64,000 nt of DNA from Novimethylophilus kurashikiensis (GTDB taxonomy: Bacteria; Pseudomonadota; Gammaproteobacteria; Burkholderiales; Methylophilaceae), in contig NZ_BDOQ01000002.1 in the NCBI RefSeq assembly GCF_003112435.1, positions 1 through 64,000 on the forward strand, read 5' to 3'. The notes beneath the pieces were generated by a model. The model saw only the letters and a list, made by a program, of their open reading frames with translations, did not search any database and was not told the origin of the DNA. A program made the position numbers and the translations under genes. This document shows, one piece after another, positions 45,682 to 53,857 of the stretch; the stretch's first letter is position 1, and every line of letters starts with the position of its first letter.

Positions 45682-47079
45682 TTAAGCCGGCGATACCGCG
45701 TTGAGATGCGGGAATACGGGCAGATGCTTCTGCTCGTATTTCTCCAGGATCTGATAATAGGTCCGAATCGATTCCACAAAAATCACTGCCGCGCCGCCGC
45801 GCGCAAATCCGTATTTCAGGCTGGAGTAATGCTCGGCCTTGTTGAGCATCGGCAGGGTTTTCTTCACGTCTGCCCATGAATCCGGGTTGAGCTTGAGCTT
45901 CTGCGCCAGTACCCGGGCGTCTTCCAGGTGTGCAATTCCCACGTTGTAAGCCGCCAATGCCAACCAGGTACGATCTGGTTCGGGGATGCGCTCCGGGATG
46001 TTATCCCTCATCAGCTGTAAATAGCGCGCCCCGGCCGGAATGCTCTGCTTGGGGTCGAGCCGGTTGCTCACGCCCATCTTGTCCGCCGTATCTTCCGTCA
46101 GCATCATGATGCCGCGCACATTGGTGGGCGACGTGCTATAGGTATCCCAATGCGATTCCTGATAGCTCAAAGCCGCTAACAGGCGCCAATCCAGGGAGCT
46201 GATTTCCTGCGCCAGCTTGAATGTGGTGAGGAAATCCGGCAGGACGGTGCGGGCGCGAACCAGGAAATTGGTCACGTCCATTGCATTGAGGCGCTCGGTA
46301 TGACCGTAGTAGCGGTCCAGCAGATTACGCAGCGTGCCGTCCTTCTGGATTTTTGCAAAGAAGGCTTGTGCGTCCTGGTAGAGCCATTCCTCGCCGTTCT
46401 TGGGGAAGGCCCAGGCCAGGTCTTCCGGCAGGCCAAAATCGAAGCCGACGGTCAAGTTTGGGTAGTAGTTCTGCACCATGGCCACCAAGTGCGAATTGGC
46501 AATGGTGGCGTCGAGTTCGCCGTCGGCGACCTTTTCCATTAGTTCGTCCGCCCCGGCGTGACGAATTTCGTCCCAATGCAGCCCAGGCAGTTGCAACAGT
46601 AATTCAGAGAGCCGCTCGGCGGCGCTGCTGCCTGTCGATACTTCCAGCGTCTTGCCGACAAGATCGCTCAGTTTTTTCGGACTTTCGGTTTTTTCGCGGT
46701 TTACCACCACCTGCGGCTGCACGTGTTGATACACCGGGCCAAACCGCACCAGATGGCTCCGCGTGTGCGAAACGCCCAATCCTGCTGCAGCGAAATGCGC
46801 CTTGCCCTTGAGCAGCGCCGGGATGACTTCATCCACTCCGTCCACCACCAAAAACTTCACTTTCACGTTCGGCCCTAGCTGCTCGGCGAACAGTTTCACC
46901 AGGTCGTATTCCAACCCGGCATATTCGTTGTTGCCGTTGACGAAGTACGTGCCCGGATTGTTGTAAGTCACCACAACTAACTCGTGACCTTGTTTGACGG
47001 ATGGCAAGGTTTTAGCGGGCGGCTTGGAGCAGCTTGCAACAAAAACAGCGATAAAAAGAAGGGCTAGCGCTCGAATCAT
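45682..47079 (-). CDS. mltF: Membrane-bound lytic murein transglycosylase F
   Basis: The gene encodes 465 residues from the ATG at 47079, chosen because MIRALALLFIAVFVASC forms a lipoprotein signal (lipobox VASC); the frame runs open to 47214 without a better start. An SBP_bac_3 domain (about 35-265, YNNPGTYFVNGNNEYAGLEYD) is followed by an SLT lytic transglycosylase domain with catalytic Glu in SYQESHWD and GIMMLTEDTADKMGV. MltF cleaves peptidoglycan glycan strands from the outer membrane; its N-terminal domain senses muropeptides. It is a monocistronic gene convergent with the channel. Confidence 0.93.
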   Translation of the reverse strand: MIRALALLFIAVFVASCSKPPAKTLPSVKQGHELVVVTYNNPGTYFVNGNNEYAGLEYDLVKLFAEQLGPNVKVKFLVVDGVDEVIPALLKGKAHFAAAGLGVSHTRSHLVRFGPVYQHVQPQVVVNREKTESPKKLSDLVGKTLEVSTGSSAAERLSELLLQLPGLHWDEIRHAGADELMEKVADGELDATIANSHLVAMVQNYYPNLTVGFDFGLPEDLAWAFPKNGEEWLYQDAQAFFAKIQKDGTLRNLLDRYYGHTERLNAMDVTNFLVRARTVLPDFLTTFKLAQEISSLDWRLLAALSYQESHWDTYSTSPTNVRGIMMLTEDTADKMGVSNRLDPKQSIPAGARYLQLMRDNIPERIPEPDRTWLALAAYNVGIAHLEDARVLAQKLKLNPDSWADVKKTLPMLNKAEHYSSLKYGFARGGAAVIFVESIRTYYQILEKYEQKHLPVFPHLNAVSPA

Positions 47080-47238
47080 GGGCGGAGTGTTGCTAAAACT
47101 GCGAGGTTTGTCCAGTATCGCGAACTCATCAAAAAATAATGTCGCTGTAAGACCGAGCCGAACCTGATCAGTTTCAGCCGGTCTTAAAATCAAGGTGTCG
47201 CCTGGAGTATTCACCTGATCTTTTCGGATGTAGAAACA

Positions 47239-48813
47239 ATGAGAAAAACCAACTTTATTGCGCTAATGCTGGCTGCGGCATTAACTGCTTGCAGTGCGCT
47301 GCCCACGAACACCAACGTCGCAAAAACCTATTCCACCGCTTTCGAACATCCCGAGCAAACAAGATTGGGGCGACTTTACCTTGATGCATCCCGCAAGCAT
47401 CAAGGGCGCTCCGGCTTTTACATCCTCAATGATGGGCTTGACGGCTTGGCTGCGAGATTGCAGTTGATCGATCAGGCCCAGGCTTCGCTCGACTTGCAGT
47501 ATTACATCTTCAGGCAAGACCGGAGCGGTCGATTGTTGACGGCCCATTTGCTTGCTGCCGCAGAACGGGGCGTCAAGATCAGGATCCTAGTCGATGACGG
47601 TGCCACCGTGGACGGCGACGAGCAGCTCCTGACGTTGGCCGCGCACCGTAATATCCAGGTGCGAGTGTTCAATCCACTGCATTATCGCGGCCACGACAAT
47701 CTAGCCCGTGTCATGGAAATCAGCACGCATAAGTCCTATCTTGATTACCGAATGCATAACAAGCTGTTCGTCGCGGATTCGGCTGTGGCCTTGGTAGGGG
47801 GGCGTAATATCGGGGACGAATATTTCCAGATCGACCCGCAAGGTCAGTTCGGCGATGACGATGTGATCAGCATCGGGCCAGTCGTAAAAAAACTCACCGA
47901 GAAGTTTGATTGGTTCTGGAATTCCGACCACGTCTTACCGGCGCAAAATATTGAGCCGGCACGAGTCACACCACAAAATCTCGACGTGCTGAAAACCAGC
48001 CTGAGTAGCTATCGGAAGGAAGCTGAGCAAGACAAGACTTCGTTTGCAGCCGGGTTGCAGCGTCGAACGATACCCAGCATTGCCGCCATGAAATGGGCTC
48101 AAGCTCAAGTTGTTTGCGACAGCCCAGACAAGCGTGAGGTCGAGGATGACAAGCTGGCAGGCACATTGATTTATGAACCCGTCGCGCAGGCAGCGGCAGC
48201 GGCCAATTCCGAAGTCCTGATCGTGACGCCATTTTTTGTGCCGGGTGAAGAGGGGCTCAAGCTTTTTCAGGACCTGCAAATGCGTCACGTAGCGGTGCGT
48301 GCTTTGACCAATTCACTGGAATCGACGCCGCAATTGCCGGCCCATGCCGGTTACGCCCATTACCGCAGGGCGATGCTCAAACTGGGTGTCCAACTGTATG
48401 AAGTACGCGCCACGCTCGGCTTGGCAAAGGGCAGCGGCGAATCGGAAGACCTGATTCGTTACGGCACCTACGGCTTGCATGCCAAGCAATATATCTTCGA
48501 CAGGCAGCGGATTTTTCTCGGCTCGATGAATTTCGACCAGCGCTCCATGCACATCAATACCGAAATCGGTTTGATCATCGATAGCCCCGAACTCGCGAGG
48601 CAAGAAGCGGAACGGTTCGAACGATTGAGCAGTCCCGCCAACAGTTATCGAGTGCAATTAAAGGTAGATTCTGCGACCCAGGTAGAGTCGCTGGTCTGGA
48701 GCACGCGGGAGGATGGTAAACAGAAAGACTACGATACCGAGCCTTCGCGTGATCGCGGTCGTAAGGTCAAGGAAGAATTGATGTCGATACTTCCGCTGGA
48801 CAGCGAGTTGTAG
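47239..48813 (+). CDS. clsC: PLD-family cardiolipin synthase C-like lipoprotein
   Basis: This 524-residue protein has a lipoprotein-type start (lipobox LTAC, residues 15-18). Two phospholipase D HKD motifs are present: HNKLFVAD (H173, K175, D180) and HAKQYIFD near residue 414, each followed by the expected Gly/Asn stretches (GGRNIGDEYF; GSMNFDQRSMHINTE). The layout is that of ClsC/YmdC, which makes cardiolipin from phosphatidylethanolamine and phosphatidylglycerol. Another PLD-family lipoprotein role cannot be excluded, since the usual clsB/ymdB partner is not nearby. Confidence 0.87.
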   Translation: MRKTNFIALMLAAALTACSALPTNTNVAKTYSTAFEHPEQTRLGRLYLDASRKHQGRSGFYILNDGLDGLAARLQLIDQAQASLDLQYYIFRQDRSGRLLTAHLLAAAERGVKIRILVDDGATVDGDEQLLTLAAHRNIQVRVFNPLHYRGHDNLARVMEISTHKSYLDYRMHNKLFVADSAVALVGGRNIGDEYFQIDPQGQFGDDDVISIGPVVKKLTEKFDWFWNSDHVLPAQNIEPARVTPQNLDVLKTSLSSYRKEAEQDKTSFAAGLQRRTIPSIAAMKWAQAQVVCDSPDKREVEDDKLAGTLIYEPVAQAAAAANSEVLIVTPFFVPGEEGLKLFQDLQMRHVAVRALTNSLESTPQLPAHAGYAHYRRAMLKLGVQLYEVRATLGLAKGSGESEDLIRYGTYGLHAKQYIFDRQRIFLGSMNFDQRSMHINTEIGLIIDSPELARQEAERFERLSSPANSYRVQLKVDSATQVESLVWSTREDGKQKDYDTEPSRDRGRKVKEELMSILPLDSEL

Positions 48814-48873
48814 TTGATCGCTTAAATATTACTAAGATTGCTGATCAGACTAAGTGTGCCATTGAGGTGATTG

Positions 48874-49446
48874 ATGATCGTCCGAAGAAATCATCCAGAT
48901 AGCTGGAAGCCGTGGAAAAATGGTGGTGGTCTTACGCGTGAGATTGCTGTTTATCCAGTAACAGCGAATTCAGAAAATTTTTTGTGGCGCGTCAGCATTG
49001 CGAAAATTGAGTGCACGGGGCCGTTTTCCCGGTTTCACAATGTTAGCCGGCGCTTGATGTTGCTGAATGGGAAAGGGGCGCTTTTCCAGTTTTCTAACCG
49101 CAACATCACGCTGACCAATCTCGGAGAGGCAATTGATTTCTCCGGGAACGAAGACCTTCATTGCATCCCTGTCGATGGTGCATGCCTGGTTCTAAACGTG
49201 ATGACACGAGGTGATCAGGTTTGCAAAATGAATGTGGTGCCCGATTTGTCCCTGCCAGCGACCCGCGGGGTAGAGCGCATCATCGTCCTTGCTGAAGGTG
49301 CAGTGCAGTTGATTGAACATTCCAATCCATCCGTAATGCTTCAAGCAAGTGATGCAGTATTAATTTTCCCCAATGCACAATTGCAAATGGAAATGTCAGG
49401 TGGAATACGACCTACTTTGATTGAACTGACATTTGGCAGTTCGTAA
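48874..49446 (+). CDS. HutD/Ves-family protein
   Basis: This protein of about 190 residues opens MIVRRNHPDSWKPWKNGGGLTREI, the hallmark of the HutD family, followed by FLWRVSIAKIECTGPFSRF and a cupin-like body ending LIELTFGSS. The ATG at 48874 is preferred over a TTG just before it because GAGGTGA lies three to eight bases upstream. HutD occurs with histidine-use operons, but no other hut gene is here; its role is unclear (cold-related Ves protein in E. coli is a relative). Confidence 0.85.
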   Translation: MIVRRNHPDSWKPWKNGGGLTREIAVYPVTANSENFLWRVSIAKIECTGPFSRFHNVSRRLMLLNGKGALFQFSNRNITLTNLGEAIDFSGNEDLHCIPVDGACLVLNVMTRGDQVCKMNVVPDLSLPATRGVERIIVLAEGAVQLIEHSNPSVMLQASDAVLIFPNAQLQMEMSGGIRPTLIELTFGSS

Positions 49447-49488
49447 GCTACGGGCTCAAGTATGGGGTTGGGGCGTGGGGTAAATGAA

Positions 49489-49536
49489 AAAGCCGTATTT
49501 TCTTAACCAATTGTTTTGGCTAGAAAATACGGCTTT
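49489..49536. terminator. Bidirectional hairpin between the HutD-like gene and tRNA-Ser
   Basis: AAAGCCGTATTTTCT and AGAAAATACGGCTTT form a perfect 15-bp inverted repeat with an 18-base loop, flanked by A-rich and T-rich tracts, so it can terminate both the hutD-like gene (plus) and tRNA-Ser (minus). Confidence 0.85.
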
Positions 49537-49545
49537 ATTTATTTC

Positions 49546-49636
49546 TGGCGGAGAGGGTGGGATTTGAACCCACGATAACCCATAAGGCTATGCCGGATTT
49601 CGAGTCCGGTGCATTCGACCACTCTGCCACCTCTCC
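49546..49636 (-). tRNA. tRNA-Ser (anticodon CGA)
   Basis: This 91-nt class II tRNA has acceptor arms GGAGAGG/CCTCTCC, D-arm GTGGCAGAGTGGTCGAATGC, anticodon CGA within ACTCGAAAT, a long variable arm (CATAGCCTTATGGGTTATCG region) and encoded CCA. The hairpin at 49489-49536 lies just downstream. Confidence 0.96.
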
Positions 49637-49714
49637 GGAAAGGCGTGGATTATAGCTGAGGGAGGGCGTTATACAAAGCGGCTTGTTGGAGTGGCGATGG
49701 TTGTCTTGCCGGAA

Positions 49715-50368
49715 TCAGCTTTCGGCTGCTTCCGCAGCCCCGGCAGGTGTGTCGTAATGAATGATGGATAGAAAACGGATCGGCAATCGATGCATCTTCT
49801 CCGGCTTGTGCGGGATTTCGCCGCGGAAGGTGAGGGAGTCTCCGGGCTCCATCACGAAGGTTTCATCGCCGACTCGGTATTCCAGCACGCCTTCCAGCAT
49901 GTGCAGGAACTCGGTGCCCGGATGCTCGAATGCCGGAAATTCTTCGCCCGGTTCTTCCAGCGTGATCAAAAAGGGTTCGAAGGATTTTTGCGGCCCTTGG
50001 TCGTAGGCCAGTAAATGATAAGTGTGGCCGCTCTTGGTGCCGCGCCGCACGACTTCCAGCCCTTTGCCTTTTTTTACCAACTGCGCGCCGCTTTGAGGCG
50101 CATCGTAACCTCGGAACAGGCGCGAGATGGTCACGCCCAAGGCGTTGGCGAGTTGCTCCAGCGTTTCAAGGCTGGCGGAGGTGATGCCGTTCTCGATCTT
50201 GCTCAACATGCCGCGGCTGATGCCCGCACGCTCCGAAATCTCGGCAATCGTCAGCCCGTGCTCCAGTCGCAACTGGCGCACGGTATTGCCCAGGTAGCGG
50301 TCCAGCGGCTTGCCTTGCGGCTCGACCGGAGCAACTTCCTGTGCTGCATTGTTCTGCCGGGTTGCCAT
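49715..50368 (-). CDS. XRE-family regulator with C-terminal cupin
   Basis: This protein of about 217 residues has an N-terminal helix-turn-helix (GNTVRQLRLEHGLTIAEISERAGIS, RGMLSKIENGITSASLETLEQLANALGV) and a C-terminal cupin_2 domain (EHPGTEFLHMLEGVLEYRVGDET, MEPGDSLTFRGEIPHKPE). Such proteins (PuuR/SutR-like) bind DNA and sense a small metabolite. The ATG at 50368 follows a GTG at 50371, both within reach of GGGAGAA. No regulated operon can be assigned from position; its own gene faces away from the YgjP-like gene. Confidence 0.88.
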   Translation of the reverse strand: MATRQNNAAQEVAPVEPQGKPLDRYLGNTVRQLRLEHGLTIAEISERAGISRGMLSKIENGITSASLETLEQLANALGVTISRLFRGYDAPQSGAQLVKKGKGLEVVRRGTKSGHTYHLLAYDQGPQKSFEPFLITLEEPGEEFPAFEHPGTEFLHMLEGVLEYRVGDETFVMEPGDSLTFRGEIPHKPEKMHRLPIRFLSIIHYDTPAGAAEAAES

Positions 50369-50553
50369 CACCCATTTCTCCCTCGATGAAATTGTTTCTA
50401 TATTTTTACATCCAGTTTACCAAATAAAGTTGGAAGCACCTTATAAGGGAGATGAGGAGGGCGATGTCGAAGGTTTTTAAGTATTGCCAAAAACCATGAT
50501 CGCAATGCTATCTGATGTGATTGAAAAGACATCTATTCCGTTAAAATTCTAGA

Positions 50554-51102
50554 ATGAAAGCTGTCTCTACCCCCAACTATCTTGCCGGTTACCCTATTTC
50601 ATTGGTCGACCAAGTCCACCAACTCATCGCCCAGGATCGCCTTGGCGATATTTTGCTTAAGAAATACCCTCAAGCTCATACCGTCCGTACCGACAGGGCA
50701 CTCTACGACTACGTGCACGAGATCAAGGCGGAGTACCTGCGCAACGCCGGGCAATTGAGCAAAGTGGAATACGACAACAAGATTCACGTCATTCGAAACG
50801 CCTTGGGTACGCATACCAGCGTTTCCCGAGTTCAGGGCAGCAAGCTCAAGACTAAGCGCGAGATTCGCGTGGCGACGATGTTCAGGACAATGCCGGGGGA
50901 GTTTTTGCGGATGATCGTCGTGCATGAATTGGCGCACATCAAGGAGCGTGAGCACGACAAGGCGTTTTATCAGCTGTGCCAGCATATGGAGCCGGATTAC
51001 CACCAGTTGGAGTTCGATTTGCGGGTGTATCTGACTTATTTAGAGACTACGGGTAAGTCATTGTGGTCTGTCGAGGCAGTGTCATCAGTCGATAAGGCCT
51101 AA
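50554..51102 (+). CDS. YgjP-like (DUF45) metallopeptidase-fold protein
   Basis: This 182-residue soluble protein has the zinc-site signature HELAHIKEREH at about residue 127 and AFYQLCQHMEPDY after it, as in the YgjP/DUF45 group of metallopeptidase-like proteins. The N-terminal part includes a basic SRVQGSKLKTKREIRVATMF stretch. The protease activity is assumed from the family, not shown. The start has only a weak ribosome site. The gene is likely a single unit, with the following small gene about 60 bp downstream. Confidence 0.82.
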   Translation: MKAVSTPNYLAGYPISLVDQVHQLIAQDRLGDILLKKYPQAHTVRTDRALYDYVHEIKAEYLRNAGQLSKVEYDNKIHVIRNALGTHTSVSRVQGSKLKTKREIRVATMFRTMPGEFLRMIVVHELAHIKEREHDKAFYQLCQHMEPDYHQLEFDLRVYLTYLETTGKSLWSVEAVSSVDKA

Positions 51103-51162
51103 AGTTTTGTACGGAAGCGGCCGATGGAGGATGGAGGCGTGAAAGAGGTTGGGGGAACAAAA

Positions 51163-51435
51163 ATGAAACGTATGGTCTTGATGGCGGTGCTAGCGATGGT
51201 CTGGGGCACAGCTGTTGCGGAAGAGCCCAAGGTGGGCGAATCGATTTCGTCCCAGATCGAGCCGTGGACCGTGGCGCCGATAGAATACGTTTGCACGCCC
51301 GACCAGCGTACCAACATGGAAGCCGAGAGCAAGTTCTGCATGGGCAACACGACCTATTCCAAGGATTATTGCTACGGCACCGCGTTTATTCGCAACTGCA
51401 CCAAACGCCCCCAGGCGCGTCCCCCGCAAGGTTAA
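51163..51435 (+). CDS. Small secreted protein with four cysteines
   Basis: This 90-residue product has a signal peptide (MKRMVLMAVLAMVWGTAVA) and a mature region of about 70 residues with four cysteines in VCTPDQ, FCMG, YCYG and NCTK, suggesting two disulfides. I do not recognise the family. The ATG at 51163 has GGGGGAAC upstream; an upstream in-frame ATG at 51124 would put a polar stretch before the signal peptide and is less likely. It follows the YgjP-like gene and converges with the next gene. Confidence 0.65.
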   Translation: MKRMVLMAVLAMVWGTAVAEEPKVGESISSQIEPWTVAPIEYVCTPDQRTNMEAESKFCMGNTTYSKDYCYGTAFIRNCTKRPQARPPQG

Positions 51436-51489
51436 TCAATTTGACTAGCCCTCTTTGGGCGATCACAGATCCTGTCTGATCGACCGTTA

Positions 51490-51882
51490 TTATTGCAGCA
51501 CCGACTGATCGAACGGTCCGTAGATCAGCTCATCCATGCCCCAGAAGCCGCCCTTGGCGTCCAGATAGTAGCTGCCGTCCTCGGCTTGAAATAACGTCAG
51601 GGTGTAAGTTTTGGCGTTGTAGAACACGTCGCGCTCGACGAAGATTTGCTTCATCGCATGCGTGCTACGCAGCTTTTCCCAATCGGGCTTTTCCAGTTTC
51701 GGCAGCGGTAGTAAGGCATCGCTGCCACTTCCCATGTAGTTCTTGAACTTGGCGTCAAATTGCTGCTGGATGCGGACACCGCCATCTTCGTCGGCAAGTG
51801 CTGCCGAAGACGCGCAATTGAAAATTAAAGCGGCGAAGATCAAATTTGCGAAAAGATACGTGAGGCGCGGCGATTGATTCAT
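51490..51882 (-). CDS. Secreted protein of unknown function
   Basis: This 130-residue protein has a signal peptide through about ASSAALADED and a single cysteine in the signal region (FNCASS), which could be a lipobox-like site. The mature part contains FDAKFKNYMGSGSDALLPLP and FQAEDGSYYLDAKGGFWG. I do not recognise it. It starts in a 4-base ATGA overlap with the flavin reductase gene, so the two are cotranscribed and translationally coupled. Confidence 0.6.
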   Translation of the reverse strand: MNQSPRLTYLFANLIFAALIFNCASSAALADEDGGVRIQQQFDAKFKNYMGSGSDALLPLPKLEKPDWEKLRSTHAMKQIFVERDVFYNAKTYTLTLFQAEDGSYYLDAKGGFWGMDELIYGPFDQSVLQ

Positions 51883-52448
51883 GAGAGCGTTTCACCCGTC
51901 GTTAAAAACATACCACCGGCAATATAGTGCAAGGTGCGCAGTTCGTCATGCCCTTCGAAGTGCCAGCGACCCTCGGAAAACACGCGGTCGTCCGCCCAGG
52001 CTGCGACGACTTCAGCGAGGAATAGGTCGTAGGTCGATTGATTGTGCGGCTCTGGGATAACCTTGCATTCCAGCCAGCCGACGCAGCCTTCCAACATGGG
52101 GGCTTCGATCTCTGCTCCGAAAAATGTCTGTAGCCCAAAGGCATTGAATTTGTCATGTTCCGGCTTAGCCAACCAATCCCGTCCCGAACAGCTACCTACC
52201 TGCATCACGATATCTTTTTGAGCACGGCATGGAATGTTGACACCGAAACTGCCGGAAGCTTCGATGAGTTCTCGTGTATAGGTGTTTTTGTCGATGACAA
52301 TGGCGATTTTTGGCGGATTGAAATCAAGCGCCATATTCCATGCGGCAGCCATGATGTTACGTTGGCCGGCATGGGCGCAGGTGACCAGCACGGTCGGGCC
52401 GTGGTTGAGCAGGCGGTAGGCATGGGGGAGTTCGACAGGGCGGCGCAT
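51879..52448 (-). CDS. Flavin reductase-like / FMN-binding protein
   Basis: This protein of about 189 residues, starting RRPVELPHAYRLLN, has the flavin reductase-like beta-barrel pattern: GPTVLVTCAHAGQRNIMAAAWNMA, KIAIVIDKNTYTRELI, FGVNIPC and LECKVIPEPHNQSTYDLFLAEV. The upstream in-frame residues back to 52511 overlap the TPR/GT gene and are not needed. It could reduce flavin for a partner oxygenase or bind FMN itself; no partner is adjacent. It sits between the TPR/GT gene (8 bp away) and the unknown secreted protein. Confidence 0.82.
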   Translation of the reverse strand: MRRPVELPHAYRLLNHGPTVLVTCAHAGQRNIMAAAWNMALDFNPPKIAIVIDKNTYTRELIEASGSFGVNIPCRAQKDIVMQVGSCSGRDWLAKPEHDKFNAFGLQTFFGAEIEAPMLEGCVGWLECKVIPEPHNQSTYDLFLAEVVAAWADDRVFSEGRWHFEGHDELRTLHYIAGGMFLTTGETLS

Positions 52449-52455
52449 GGCGAGA

Positions 52456-53847
52456 TTATAACGAGGCTGTAGCCGTATTCTCTTGTACCCAGATTGCCAA
52501 GGATGCTGCAACTTGCGCGATTACCTTTTCCCAATCGCCCATGCGCCGCTGCCGGAACAGCCGCATCACATCTGGATACCAGGGCGACGTTTCCCCGGTG
52601 TTGAGCCAGCGCCAATCAGGTTGGTACGCCGGAAGCAATACCCAGCATGGAATGCCCAAGGCCCCAGCCAAATGGGCTGCAGCCGAGTCGATGGAAATCA
52701 ATAGGTTGAGCTGGGCGAGGATGGCGGCGGTATCGGCAAAGTCTTGAATTTCGCGGCCTAGCGGGATGAGACTGTGCGACCCAAGCTGTGTTTCATCTTC
52801 TCCCGCGCCTTTTTGCAGGCTGACGAATTGGATCCCCGGAATGTCGGTGAGCGGTGCGAGGCAAGCCAACGACGACAGCGAACGATCGGCGTCGTTGTCG
52901 TGATTCGGGCTGCCTTTCCAAACCAGGCCGACACGAAAGCCGGTTTCAGGAAGTCGAGGTGCCCAGTGCTGCATTCGCTCAGGCTCGGCCTTGAGATAGG
53001 GGAGGGCCGCGGGAATGGAGTCCGCACGAGTACCAAACACGAACGGTGCACTAAGCAGCGGTAGCCAGGCATCCCAGCCGTCGCTGGGCAATGCTTCATC
53101 GTAGCCGATTACGGCATCTACGCCTTCCAGTGTAGTCAAGAGAGACTTGAGCTGCGGGTGGCAAAACAGGGTGATTTCGGCAGCACTCAGCCGCTTTATT
53201 AACGGGATGTAGCGGCAGAACTGCAGCACGTCGCCGAACCCACCTTCATAGCCGATCAATAGCTTTTTCCCAACACGCGATTCGCCTTGCCAGCGAGGAC
53301 ATGTCAAATGGGCCGCAAGCGAAGCGTGCCAATCGCGGGCTTCAAAATATGTCCAGCCTTCCTCGAATCGACCCTGGCGCAACAGGACGTAGGCAAGATT
53401 AAAACGAGCCTTCTCGTAGTCGGGATCGATGGCGAGTGCCTTGAGATGGCATTGCTCCGCCTCTTCGTCCCGATTTAACCCTGCAAGCAGCGCGCCAAGA
53501 TTGGACCAGGCGGCAGCATAGTCCGGTTGAAGCGCAATGGCCTGCCGATAGGCCGATTCGCCCTCTTCGAAGCGTTTGACCTTGGCGAGAAGTGCGCCGA
53601 AGTTGAGATGAATCTGTGCGACTTGCGGGGCAAGCGTGAGGGCTTGGCGGTAATGATGTTCCGCTTCTTGCGGCGAGTTTGATAAGTTGTAGATCAGCCC
53701 CAGGTTGGCGTGCGCCTCGATAAAGTCTGGGACAAGGGTGAGGGCTTGCTTGAATGCGGCTTCTGCCCCGGAAAGATCGCCTGCGGCGAGCAGGCGATTT
53801 CCTTCCAGAAACAGCGCTTCGGCTTGGCTGCGCTGCGAGTGGGGCAT
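52456..53847 (-). CDS. TPR protein with GT-B (GT9-like) domain, paralogue of 34136-35560
   Basis: This 463-residue protein has about four TPRs (residues 5-150), such as PDYAAAWSNLGALLAGLNRDEEA, and a GT-B-like C-terminal half with KKLLIGYEGGFGDVLQFCRYIP and SIDSAAAHLAGALGIPCWVLLP. The order of parts, the linker and the end (PDWRWLNTGETSPWYPDVMRLFRQ) closely match the protein at 34136-35560. It starts 10 bp after glnS ends, in one transcript with glnS and the flavin reductase. The acceptor is unknown. Confidence 0.75.
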   Translation of the reverse strand: MPHSQRSQAEALFLEGNRLLAAGDLSGAEAAFKQALTLVPDFIEAHANLGLIYNLSNSPQEAEHHYRQALTLAPQVAQIHLNFGALLAKVKRFEEGESAYRQAIALQPDYAAAWSNLGALLAGLNRDEEAEQCHLKALAIDPDYEKARFNLAYVLLRQGRFEEGWTYFEARDWHASLAAHLTCPRWQGESRVGKKLLIGYEGGFGDVLQFCRYIPLIKRLSAAEITLFCHPQLKSLLTTLEGVDAVIGYDEALPSDGWDAWLPLLSAPFVFGTRADSIPAALPYLKAEPERMQHWAPRLPETGFRVGLVWKGSPNHDNDADRSLSSLACLAPLTDIPGIQFVSLQKGAGEDETQLGSHSLIPLGREIQDFADTAAILAQLNLLISIDSAAAHLAGALGIPCWVLLPAYQPDWRWLNTGETSPWYPDVMRLFRQRRMGDWEKVIAQVAASLAIWVQENTATASL

Positions 53848-53857
53848 TCGCCGGTGA

